Origin: Acidobacteriaceae bacterium | Lineage (GTDB): Bacteria > Acidobacteriota > Terriglobia > Terriglobales > Acidobacteriaceae | Direction of reading: 5' to 3' | DNA: 64,000 nucleotides | Assembly (NCBI GenBank): GCA_025462735.1 | Contig: JAOAPC010000016.1 | Coordinates: forward strand, 62,001-126,000 | Shown: piece by piece, positions 1-9,016 of the stretch | Layout of the letters: the number at the start of each line of letters is the position of its first letter | Numbering within the stretch: the stretch's first letter is position 1 | Made by a program: the position numbers and the translations under genes | Notes under the pieces: model-generated | What the model was told of the DNA's origin: nothing | What the model saw: the letters and a program-made list of their open reading frames with translations, nothing else | Databases searched by the model: none

Positions 1-722
1 AGTGCGGTTTTTCCGTGTGTTCGCTCGATCAATTGCTTCCAGAATCGCCGGAACATTTCGTGGCGGCTCGATTCTGCAAGCCGACTTTCTTGCTGCTGAG
101 TTCGGATTTTTGTTTCGTACTCTACAGCCTCTGGCAACGGTATGAGTTGCTGGATATCCATCAAAACCTGCCCATCAAGGCGATACGGTTTTAGCCGAAT
201 GCATGAGATGTCTAGGCCGCGTTTGTTAAGCCACAAGACTGCTGTTGTAAGCTCGACTGAGAAGTTGGCTGAAACCAGAACGATTTTCACTTCGTCGGAG
301 AGTTTTGCGTCGGTAGTTGATTCAAAATCGAGGAATCTCAAAATGGCTGATTGCGCCTTCTGGTGCGCATCTTCCCCGCCAAGGAAGTGAGCATGGGCAT
401 CCACCAGTTGTTCGAAGGTCATGCTGGAAACCATTGCAGCGTACCGAATCGCCTGCAATTCCATGTGCCCACCGTCCTCGGTTCGCTTTAGCTCCACGAC
501 CACGAGATGGGCTTCTTTATCCAAACACAGCAGGTCAATTCTACGGCTACTGTCCTCCCATTCTCTGTACTCCTCCTCAACGACCATGAGGTCAGTCGCC
601 AGTACTGAAATATCTGCCTTCAAAAGACGCTGAAGGTCATGCCGTTCGAGCACCTTTTCCTGCGCAAAAGTCGTCTCTGTAACTCTTTCGATTGAAGATT
701 CTGTGATACGAAAAATGGCCAT
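1..722 (-). CDS. Partial CDS (C-terminus off the left edge): DUF4268/NucS-like PD-(D/E)XK-type nuclease-fold protein
   Basis: Own translation of the minus strand from ATG at 722: MAIFRITESSIERVTETTFAQEKVLERHDLQRLLKADISVLATDLMVVEEEYREWEDSSRRIDLLCLDKEAHLVVVELKRTEDGGHMELQAIRYAAMVSSMTFEQL..., open to base 1. RIDLLCLD-x-VVVELKR fits the D...ExK nuclease core. Confidence 0.8.
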   Translation of the reverse strand, partial: MAIFRITESSIERVTETTFAQEKVLERHDLQRLLKADISVLATDLMVVEEEYREWEDSSRRIDLLCLDKEAHLVVVELKRTEDGGHMELQAIRYAAMVSSMTFEQLVDAHAHFLGGEDAHQKAQSAILRFLDFESTTDAKLSDEVKIVLVSANFSVELTTAVLWLNKRGLDISCIRLKPYRLDGQVLMDIQQLIPLPEAVEYETKIRTQQQESRLAESSRHEMFRRFWKQLIERTHGKTA

Positions 723-835
723 TTGCGGATGGTACGTTCCTCGGAGATTCAAGACAACCCAAAAAACGCCGATGCCTCAAGGCTAAGGGCGAACTGGTTT
801 AGAACGAATATACAAATATCGATCAATGATGATCT

Positions 836-1024
836 TTGGCAACAAACGACTCGTCGCGCTGTACGAATGTCGAGCGACTCGTGTCCAAGTTCCTTCGGGA
901 GTTCGCGGGTAGCTCACATCTAGACGTTTTTGCCGACGAATTCCATCGGTTGACGCGCGAGTCAAAGGGCAATTCACACGGCTGGAAATTCAATCGCGAA
1001 GAAATTCAGGATCGGACGCTTTGA
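836..1024 (+). CDS. Small hypothetical protein (low confidence)
   Basis: ORF with protein-like C-terminus (DVFADEFHRLTRESKGNSHGWKFNREEIQDRTL); no clear RBS; ends in the palindromic repeat at 1021. Confidence 0.3.
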   Translation: MATNDSSRCTNVERLVSKFLREFAGSSHLDVFADEFHRLTRESKGNSHGWKFNREEIQDRTL

Positions 1025-1268
1025 AAGGGCGCGGCTTCAGCCGCGCCGCAACATCCCCTTTCCTTTGTCATCCTAAGCGAAGCGGAATCATTCGCTTGAC
1101 GAATGATTCCGCGGAGTCGAAGGACTTGCTGTTTGCGTGCACCATACAAAGCCTCGTGAGTTCTCACGGTCCGCCTGTGCGCGTGGTCAACACCAGAAAA
1201 GCAGGTTCCTCGACTTCGAGGATCGTTCGCCTGGCGAACGATCCCACTCCGCTCGGAATGACAAAACT
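1021..1268. repeat. Intergenic palindromic repeat cluster
   Basis: TTGAAAGGGCGCGGCTTCAGCCGCGCCG (1021-1049) followed by two oppositely oriented GTCATCCTRAGCGRAG...GTCGAAGGAC elements with perfect inner hairpins (1082-1112 and 1220-1244). Confidence 0.8.
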
Positions 1269-1305
1269 TTAGAGAGGAATGAGAAAAGTTAAGGATTATT
1301 GAGAA

Positions 1306-3555
1306 CTAGTACTCTGCCAGTTCCTTCATCGCCAAATACAAATCTTGCACTTGCGGCAGGATCGCGCTTTCGAGCACCGGCTGATATGCGACGAAGGTGT
1401 CTTTCGCGGCGACCCGCTTCACTGGCGCATCCAGATTTTCAAATAATTCGTCGGCGATTCTCGCGGCAATCTCTGCGCCGTATCCCCAGCTCAGCGTGTC
1501 TTCGTAGGCGACAATCACACGACTGGTTTTCTGGACTGAAGCCGCAATCGTCTCCCAGTCATACGGATTCAACGAGCGCAGATCAATCAATTCGATCTTG
1601 ATCCCCGACTCGCGATCCAGCTTTTGCACTGCCTGTAACGCGCGTGGGACCACGGCGCCGTAGGTGATCACGGTCAGGTCCGTCCCGGGGTGGACGATTT
1701 TCGCTTTGCCGAACGGAATCATGTACTCCGGCCCTGGATACGCCGCCCGGCCATAGCTCTCCCGATAAAGGCGCTTGTGCTCAAGGAACATCACTGGATC
1801 ATCGCAGCGGATTGCTGTCCGCAACAGACCCGCCGCATCCAGCGCATTCGATGGAAAGATCACGCGCATTCCCGGCGTGTGGGTGAAGATGCTCTCGCCG
1901 CATTGCGAGTGATAAATGGCGCCGCCGGTCAGATATCCGCCAATCGGGACCCGCATCACGCAGGGCGCGGAAAAAGCTCCATTCGAGCGCCAGCGCATCA
2001 CCGGCAGTTCGTTGCGCAACTGCATCATCGCCGGCCAGATGTAGTCGAAAAACTGGATCTCAGCGACGGGTTTCAGCCCGCGTACCGCCATGCCGACAGC
2101 ACGCCCCACAATGCTGGCCTCCGCAATCGGAGAATTGAATACGCGGTCGGAGCCGAAATCGCACTGCAAGCCTGCGGTCAACTTGAAGACCCCGCCCTTG
2201 CCTTTGACCATCTTCTGACGCAGGTATTCTTCGCGGCTGCAGTCAGCTACGTCTTCGCCAAAGATAACAATGCGTTCATCGCGCTTCATCTCATCCCGAA
2301 GCGTCGCATTGATCAGGTCGGCCATCGTCTTCGAGGCGGATTTCTTCTCGTGGGCGGCCTGCTCAGCGGGAGTACGGGCGCCCTCGCCCGTGCTTACCGA
2401 ATTGTTACTGACAGCAACTTGGGTGTCGAAGGCCGTCGAAGTCGGGTCAAGATCAGGCGAATACAGATACTGCTTTATTGTTTCCGGTTGCGGCAGAGGC
2501 GCCGCGAGCACGCGATCCACTGCGGCCTGCAGCCCATCATCGACTTCTTTCTCAAGCCGATTGATTGCTTTCTCGTCCAGAATGCCTTCCCGGATGAGGA
2601 ACAACTGCATGCGCGAAATCGGATCACGGGCAGCGTCGCGCTGGCGTTCGACGTCGGGGCGATAAAGCTTTTCGTCATCGGAGAGAGAATGCGAATACGG
2701 CCGGATCACATGCGCGTGAACAAACGAAGGCCCAACTCCCGCGCGGCAATGCGCCACTGCACGCGACAAAGCCCCATAGCTTACAACCGGATCGGTCCCA
2801 TCAATCTCTTCAAAATGAAAATTGGGAAAACTTGCAACCAGGCGCGAAATATTGCCGCCAGCAGTCTGCACCTCGACCGGAACTGAAATCGCGTAACCAT
2901 TGTCCTCAACCAGGAACACGATCGGCAGCCGCAGATTCGCGGCAGAGTTCATCGCCTCCCAGAATTCACCTTCACTCGTGGTGCCATCGCCGAGCGAAAC
3001 GTAGGTGACCTCGTCGCCGTGAAATTGCACGTCTTTGAATTCGCGATAGTCGCCGGCTGCCTTCTGTCCCGCGTTGGGATGCAACATGAAGTACCGGCTG
3101 GCCTCGGCGCAACCCACTGCATGCAGAATCTGCGTGCCGGTGCACGACGATTGCGTAACCACGTTCAGCCGCTTGTACCCCCAATGCGAGGGCATCTGGC
3201 GTCCGCCGGAGCTGGGGTCATCGGCGGCGCCCACAGCCTGCAGCAACATTTCGTCGGGGGTCGTCCCCAAGGCCAGGCAAAGCGCACGATCACGATAGTA
3301 AGGAAAGAACCAATCGTATCCCGGCTTCATGGCGAAGCCGGCGGCCGCAGTCACTGCTTCATGGCCCGCGCCCGAAATCTGGAAGAAGGTTTTCTGCTGT
3401 CGCTTCAGCATGATCTCGCGATCGTCGAGGCGGCGCGAGGTATACATGACCCGGTACATGTCGATGAGCTGCTGCCGGGACAGGCCTTCATAGGTCTTGC
3501 CTGCCTTATTGGCCTCAGCAACAGCGCCGGATTTTCCGTGGCTCCGGGTAGGCAT
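1306..3555 (-). CDS. Fused alpha/beta E1 component of 2-oxoisovalerate/2-oxoacid dehydrogenase
   Basis: 749 aa; N-terminal E1-alpha (ThDP motif [36 protein letters not shown]), C-terminal E1-beta ([14 protein letters not shown]..., EAIL-type C-terminus). Confidence 0.93.
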   Translation of the reverse strand: MPTRSHGKSGAVAEANKAGKTYEGLSRQQLIDMYRVMYTSRRLDDREIMLKRQQKTFFQISGAGHEAVTAAAGFAMKPGYDWFFPYYRDRALCLALGTTPDEMLLQAVGAADDPSSGGRQMPSHWGYKRLNVVTQSSCTGTQILHAVGCAEASRYFMLHPNAGQKAAGDYREFKDVQFHGDEVTYVSLGDGTTSEGEFWEAMNSAANLRLPIVFLVEDNGYAISVPVEVQTAGGNISRLVASFPNFHFEEIDGTDPVVSYGALSRAVAHCRAGVGPSFVHAHVIRPYSHSLSDDEKLYRPDVERQRDAARDPISRMQLFLIREGILDEKAINRLEKEVDDGLQAAVDRVLAAPLPQPETIKQYLYSPDLDPTSTAFDTQVAVSNNSVSTGEGARTPAEQAAHEKKSASKTMADLINATLRDEMKRDERIVIFGEDVADCSREEYLRQKMVKGKGGVFKLTAGLQCDFGSDRVFNSPIAEASIVGRAVGMAVRGLKPVAEIQFFDYIWPAMMQLRNELPVMRWRSNGAFSAPCVMRVPIGGYLTGGAIYHSQCGESIFTHTPGMRVIFPSNALDAAGLLRTAIRCDDPVMFLEHKRLYRESYGRAAYPGPEYMIPFGKAKIVHPGTDLTVITYGAVVPRALQAVQKLDRESGIKIELIDLRSLNPYDWETIAASVQKTSRVIVAYEDTLSWGYGAEIAARIADELFENLDAPVKRVAAKDTFVAYQPVLESAILPQVQDLYLAMKELAEY

Positions 3556-3738
3556 CGTCAGGGTTCGGCGCGAATTGTTTTTCCGGCGCCGAACAATATT
3601 GTAAATCAGCCATCAGTTTTCAGCCGTCAGCAACTCTGCTTTTAGCTATCAGCTCTTAGCTCTGGAACATCCCCCCCGACGACCGGTGATTTTTAGCTGA
3701 TGGCTGACGGCTGATGGCTTCGTTGTTATTCTTTCTTC

Positions 3739-4422
3739 ATGCCTCGTTTCAACCGCCAGTTCGATCCTGGTTCGATGAAACTCGTGATTTTCGATTTGGA
3801 TGGAACTCTCATTGATTCCCGCCTGGATCTGATCCATTCAGTGAATGCCATGTTGCGCAACTTTCATCGCCCTGAGTTGCCAGGAGACGTTGTGGCTTCG
3901 TACGTCGGAGACGGCGCGCCCATGCTGGTGCGCCGAGCGTTGGGCGATCCCGACGACGAGAAATTCCTTAAACAAGCTTTGGAGTTTTTTCTTGCCTATT
4001 ACCGTGAGCACAAGCTCGATTACACGAAGGCGTATCCGGGGATTCCGGAGTTGCTCGAGCAGATTCAGTCGAATGGAGCGCAGCGAAAGATGGCTGTGCT
4101 GTCCAACAAACCAGTGAATCCGTCGCGGGCGATCATCCAGGCGTTGGGTCTGGCGGATTTCTTTGTGCAGGTGTACGGGGGCAACAGCTTTGAAACCAAG
4201 AAGCCCGATCCGCTGGGAGTAAAAACATTGCTGACCGAAACCGGCACTTCACCCGAGAACGCGATGATCGTTGGCGATTCCTCTATCGATGTACTGACCG
4301 GCCGCAATGCCGGAATCGCGACCTGCGGCGTTAATTACGGATTCGCGCCGCACACTTTATGTGAGGCGCCTCCGGATGTGGTGGTCGAAAGCCCTCGCGA
4401 ATTGGCAGAGTTGTTCGTGTAG
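3739..4422 (+). CDS. HAD hydrolase, phosphoglycolate phosphatase-like (start may be 3775)
   Basis: HAD motifs VIFDLDGTLIDS, VLSNKP, KKPDPLGV, VGDSSIDV. Confidence 0.9.
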   Translation: MPRFNRQFDPGSMKLVIFDLDGTLIDSRLDLIHSVNAMLRNFHRPELPGDVVASYVGDGAPMLVRRALGDPDDEKFLKQALEFFLAYYREHKLDYTKAYPGIPELLEQIQSNGAQRKMAVLSNKPVNPSRAIIQALGLADFFVQVYGGNSFETKKPDPLGVKTLLTETGTSPENAMIVGDSSIDVLTGRNAGIATCGVNYGFAPHTLCEAPPDVVVESPRELAELFV

Positions 4423-4519
4423 CGGTTCCCGGTTTCCGGAGCTTGTCCTGAGCGAAGTCGAAGGATGGCCTCTGTGGTTAACGCTTTTTGCCTGCCTCTT
4501 CCTTTAAACTCGGTCACGG

Positions 4520-5131
4520 ATGAACAATTCGAAAGAAAGCTTCACTCCAGCCGAACTTCGCAAACTGCGCAGCCTGAAAAACCCTTATGGGATCCAGCGA
4601 TTTCTGGACGACCAGCCGTACCATCTCGCAGACACGGCTTGGTCTCCGCGGCGTGTTCTGCGCGAAAACACCTCTCATTGTTTCGAAGGCGCAACGTTTG
4701 CGGCCGCTGCCCTGCGGGTCAACGGATATTTGCCCCTGGTGATCGACCTCGAGGCCGAGCACGACACTGATCATGTGATCGCCGTATACAAGCAACACGG
4801 CCATTGGGGCGCGATAGCGAAATCGAATTACACTGGATGCCGTTATCGCGAGCCGGTGTATCGCTCTCTGCGCGAACTCGCCATGAGCTACTTCGACGTG
4901 TATTTCAACCTGCGCCGCGAGCGCACGCTTAGAACTTTTTCTAATCCTGTAAACCTCGCCCGCTTCGACCGCCTCGGTTGGATGACCACCGACCAGCATC
5001 TCTGGTTCATCGCCGAGTATCTATTCACGATCCGCCACTTCCCGCTCCTGCCGCCGAAGATGGCAAAGCGCCTCCATCGCCTCGACGACCGCTCATTTCG
5101 CGCAGGATGTTTGGGAAGAGCGGAGAAGTAG
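4520..5131 (+). CDS. Conserved hypothetical, transglutaminase-like fold suspected
   Basis: 203 aa; SHCFEGATFAAAALR...HDTDHVIAVY resembles a Cys/His transglutaminase-like core. Confidence 0.7.
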   Translation: MNNSKESFTPAELRKLRSLKNPYGIQRFLDDQPYHLADTAWSPRRVLRENTSHCFEGATFAAAALRVNGYLPLVIDLEAEHDTDHVIAVYKQHGHWGAIAKSNYTGCRYREPVYRSLRELAMSYFDVYFNLRRERTLRTFSNPVNLARFDRLGWMTTDQHLWFIAEYLFTIRHFPLLPPKMAKRLHRLDDRSFRAGCLGRAEK

Positions 5132-5175
5132 AACCGTCACGGGCAAGATTATTTACCAAACTCCCAAAAACACCT

Positions 5176-5457
5176 TGTCATTCCGAACCGCTTTAGGGGT
5201 GAGGAATCTGCTTTTCGCATGCAGAGCTGACAACGCTGGGCAGGACTATTAGCAAAACAGATTGTCATTCCGAACCGCTTTAGCGGTAAGGAATCTGCTT
5301 TTCACATGCAGAGCTGACAACGCTGGGCAGGGACTATTAGCAAAACAGATTGTCATTTCGAACCTCTTTAGCGGTGAGGAATCTGCTTTTCGCATTCAGC
5401 GCCTGTAGGTGTGAAGAAAAGCAGATTCCTCAGACCTGAAGGCCCTCGGAATGACAT
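5176..5457. repeat. Tandem and inverted copies of an ~87-bp intergenic element
   Basis: TGTCATTCCGAACCGCTTTAGCGGTGAGGAATCTGCTTTT starts at 5176, 5263 and 5351 (periods 87/88); inverted end AAAGCAGATTCCTCAGACCTGAAGGCCCTCGGAATGACA finishes at ~5457. Confidence 0.85.
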
Positions 5458-5463
5458 ACTCCC

Positions 5464-8400
5464 TTAAAACGTAAACTTTGCCGCCAGCTGAATCCCGCGC
5501 GGGCCGCCGCCTCCGAGGAAGGGATTGCCAATGCCCACGTCTCCAGTGGCGCCCAGCGCATAACCGCTGGTCCCGACTTCGCGACTGCCGTTGAGAGCGA
5601 AGCCGTTCTGGGCCGGGTCTGCAATGAACAGTGGTAGGAACGGATTCGCAAAATTCGGATGATTCACAATGTTGAAAAACTCTGCGCGAAGTTGCATCTT
5701 GAGCCGTTCTGTTATGACCGTGTCTTTGTAGATTGCAAGGTCCCAGTTCTTGTACGAAGGGCCGATGAGCGAATTGCGGCGTTCGTTCCCAAAGTGCCGG
5801 GTGCCTGGGACGCAATCGGAAGCACTGCCGGTAGCAACAGTCACAGTGCAGGGCACCGCGAACGAGCTGAGGTCAATGAAGTTTCTAGGGTCGTTCTTGT
5901 GATACACGATCGGTCCGACCACATCAGGACGGTCGATGCCTTCTCCCGCGCCGCTGAAGTCGCTTTCGAAGTTGTAGTTCATCTGGAAAGGCTGGCCGGT
6001 TTGCAGCGTGACAGTGCTGGCAAAACCCCATCCGTTCCTGAGCCGGTTAGATCCTTGATTAGGAAGTTCGTAGCTAAAAACCCAGGTAAACCGGTTTCGG
6101 ATATCGAAATTGGAATTCCCATAGTCAAGATTCGGATGCGTGCTGTCGTATGGCTGCGCCGCGTTTGGCACGAAGTCTTCGCCATCGCTAGCTGTATCCT
6201 GAGAATGCGACCAGGCGTAGTTCACAATCGAAGTGATCCCATGCCACTGGTTCACGCGTAAGCTGGTTTGAAGCGCGTTGTAATTGGACTTAGCCGTTGA
6301 TTGTTCGCGCATTATGTAGAACGGGTAGTAGGGGGCTTGGAAAGGGAACGGCCGAGGCACACCGTAACTGATAACTCCATTCGCCAGGTCGGACGCCGTA
6401 ATTGTCGCTTGGCTCGGCTGGTTGACATCTACAAACTGCAACAGATGATGACCCTGCGATCCCGCATAGGTGACCTGCAATACAACTTTATTGGCGAGCT
6501 GTTGCTGCAGGTTTACGTTGTAATTTTCCATATATGGCGTGTGAATATGGCGGTCAACGGTGAAGATGTCGCATTCCACATTGCTGCAACCGCTCGCGCT
6601 GAAGACGGGCTGGCCGGCTACGATGGGTCCGATATTTGCTGCAGGGATGACTTGCGCCGGTCCGACTGGATTGTAAGCCGGTCCGGGATCAAAGAATGGC
6701 GGGTAGGGCAAGTGTCCGAGAAATAGATCCTGCGGAAAAGCGTCATAGAAAAGGCCCCAGCCGGCACGCAGAACGGTTTTGCCCCGGCCCGTGGCATCCC
6801 AAGCGAGACTCACGCGCGGCGAAAAATTCTTGTGATCGGGTTCGTACAGACGGCTAAGCCCCGGTTGACCTACTTGGGTCAGCACAAAATTTCCGGTGGC
6901 TGGATTAGCCGTAGTTGCATTGCTGAATAAGTTGTTCTTCTCTGAAACAACGCCGAAGTAATCCCACCGCAAACCATAGTTCAAAGTAAGGCGGGAGGTT
7001 GCGCGAAAGGTATCTTGAATATAAAAACCGTAATTATTTTCTGCCGTGTGGCGTCTTGTATTACCCGAATACTGGAAGCTGGCGCCGAAGCTCTGGCTTG
7101 GGGTGCCACTTTCGAAGCTCGTCAAGTCCGCAAAACTCAGCTTGCCTCGAAAATACTTATCAAAATATTGCTTGATTGTCGTTCGACGGTACTCAGCGCC
7201 AAACTTGATGTCGTGCTTGTTCGCTTTCCAAGAGAAGTTATCGATCAACTGATTGTTGGTATCGACGCGGCCGCGTGGGTCACCGCTCGTTGCACCCAGC
7301 TGTGCGAAACCGCTAACCAAAATAATGGGAAGGCCCGCATCCGCGAGTCCCGTCCCCACATTCAGCCCGATAGAACTCGGGTGAAAGCTGCTGTCTTGAG
7401 AAACAAAGTCTTCCGCAAATCGGTTCCAACCATAGCGGAGTTCGTTAACCTTGGAACCGGAGATCGTCCACACATGGGACAGTGAGACGAGTTGCACGCG
7501 CGTCGGCGTGAAGGTGTTGAATCCAGGGAGCTGACCGCCGCTGGCAGTAAGCGCTAAAGGAAATGCCTGTGAACTGTCCCCAAAGAAATAACGTCCAGTC
7601 AGCAAATTGTGAGAGTTAAGATTCTGGTCTATCTTCGCGATCATGCTATCGACGCGGTTGTAAGATGGGGAAATCACCGATGCGTTAAAAGATCCACTGG
7701 TTAGATTCGGTGCCGGCCACGGATGCCGCGCGATGAGCTGTTGAATCACAGGATTCGTAGCGTCGCTTGGGGCAAGGGACCCATCAGCCGCGGTGCCCGT
7801 GGGCACGTGAGCCAACGTCACTACCCCAACCCGCTCGCGCTGGCCTTCATAATTCAGATAAAAAAAAGTCTTGTCTTTGACAATCGGACCGCCAAGCGAT
7901 CCTCCGAATTGATTGTTGTGAAATTGCGCTTTGGGCTGAGTCGATGGATTGAAGTAATTGCGAGCGTCCAACGCACTATTTCTGAAATATTCGATCGCTG
8001 AGCCGTGCAAAGTATTGGTGCCGCTCTTGGTCACAATGTTTACCGCCGCGCCAGCGTTCCGCCCGTACTCCGGCATGAAGTTGGACACGATTTGCGTCTC
8101 CTCAATCGCGTCCACTGGCAAGATGGTAGCAGGCGTGCCGAACACACCCGCCTCATTGATCGCGGGATCGTTTCGGTAACCGTCGTTCATATCGGTGCCG
8201 TCGAGCAGGAAGTTGTTCGACCTGCCGCGCGCGCCATTCATGGAAAAGATTCCATATGATCCCGGCGAATCCGTGATCTGGTCTGGGGAACCCGCTACTC
8301 CGGGGGTAAGAAAGATCATCTTTTGAAAATCGCGCCCGTTGAGTGGGAGGTCTTTCGCCTGCTCAGCAGTAAATGTTGTGCCCAGCGTATCCGTCGTGGT

Positions 8401-8799
8401 TTCAACCTGGGGCAGCGATTCGGCCGAGACGCTCACGGTGTCAGAAGCTGTTCCGGTCTTCAACGCGACGTCAACGCGCTTTTCCGACGCCACGTTGACG
8501 CTCAGACCGCTGGTCACAGAAGTCTGAAAACCGCTTTGCGTCACGGTGACGGTGTAGGTGCCAATCGGCAACTCGGGGATGGCATAGCTGCCGTCTGCGC
8601 TCGTCTCGCTGGTTCGTTCCAGACCGGTATCGACGTTGCGGACCGTCACCTTGGCTCCCGCAACTACCGCGCCCTGCGGATCAGTAACAGTTCCTAAGAT
8701 CGTCCCGCGGAAGGTTTGCGCAACCAGCGAAGTAGAAATCAGCAGCAGCAGAAATCCAAGACTCGACCGCAGCTTCATAGAGCCCCCTTGCGATAACAA
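5464..8799 (-). CDS. TonB-dependent receptor-like protein with N-terminal carboxypeptidase-regulatory-like domain (Oar-type)
   Basis: 1111 aa; signal peptide; GTILGTVTDPQGAVVAGAKVTVRNVDTG; plug-like LPLNGRDFQKMIFLTPGV; C-terminal beta-barrel ending in aromatic F. Confidence 0.92.
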   Translation of the reverse strand: MLSQGGSMKLRSSLGFLLLLISTSLVAQTFRGTILGTVTDPQGAVVAGAKVTVRNVDTGLERTSETSADGSYAIPELPIGTYTVTVTQSGFQTSVTSGLSVNVASEKRVDVALKTGTASDTVSVSAESLPQVETTTDTLGTTFTAEQAKDLPLNGRDFQKMIFLTPGVAGSPDQITDSPGSYGIFSMNGARGRSNNFLLDGTDMNDGYRNDPAINEAGVFGTPATILPVDAIEETQIVSNFMPEYGRNAGAAVNIVTKSGTNTLHGSAIEYFRNSALDARNYFNPSTQPKAQFHNNQFGGSLGGPIVKDKTFFYLNYEGQRERVGVVTLAHVPTGTAADGSLAPSDATNPVIQQLIARHPWPAPNLTSGSFNASVISPSYNRVDSMIAKIDQNLNSHNLLTGRYFFGDSSQAFPLALTASGGQLPGFNTFTPTRVQLVSLSHVWTISGSKVNELRYGWNRFAEDFVSQDSSFHPSSIGLNVGTGLADAGLPIILVSGFAQLGATSGDPRGRVDTNNQLIDNFSWKANKHDIKFGAEYRRTTIKQYFDKYFRGKLSFADLTSFESGTPSQSFGASFQYSGNTRRHTAENNYGFYIQDTFRATSRLTLNYGLRWDYFGVVSEKNNLFSNATTANPATGNFVLTQVGQPGLSRLYEPDHKNFSPRVSLAWDATGRGKTVLRAGWGLFYDAFPQDLFLGHLPYPPFFDPGPAYNPVGPAQVIPAANIGPIVAGQPVFSASGCSNVECDIFTVDRHIHTPYMENYNVNLQQQLANKVVLQVTYAGSQGHHLLQFVDVNQPSQATITASDLANGVISYGVPRPFPFQAPYYPFYIMREQSTAKSNYNALQTSLRVNQWHGITSIVNYAWSHSQDTASDGEDFVPNAAQPYDSTHPNLDYGNSNFDIRNRFTWVFSYELPNQGSNRLRNGWGFASTVTLQTGQPFQMNYNFESDFSGAGEGIDRPDVVGPIVYHKNDPRNFIDLSSFAVPCTVTVATGSASDCVPGTRHFGNERRNSLIGPSYKNWDLAIYKDTVITERLKMQLRAEFFNIVNHPNFANPFLPLFIADPAQNGFALNGSREVGTSGYALGATGDVGIGNPFLGGGGPRGIQLAAKFTF

Positions 8800-9016
8800 T
8801 GAACGGATGGGACGCGATTGTAGCGCAAGTCAACGTGCGTCTTCCAGCAACAAAACTTGGGTGCGATTCAAGATTTAACGTAATAGATCGCAAGGACGCT
8901 ATCTAAACGTTTCTGCACGGGGTTATTTTTCGGGGATGAACGTCAAGCAAAGACTTAACAATGCCCTGGCGCAACGAGCGAGTCTCTCTATGAAAGCGGT
9001 TCCGGGGAAAGAGCGT

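Noticed and set aside
1690-2886. 398-aa plus-strand ORF
   Set aside because: Antisense to the strongly supported E1 dehydrogenase gene; composition artefact of high GC.
4430-4470. TTGTCCTGAGCGAAGTCGAAGGATG near the HAD gene stop
   Set aside because: Looks like a fragment of the GTCATCCTGAGCG repeat lacking the inner hairpin; not listed as a full element.
5176-5457. CRISPR array
   Set aside because: Units are whole ~87-bp repeats without unique spacers, and one end is inverted; fits an intergenic element, not CRISPR.
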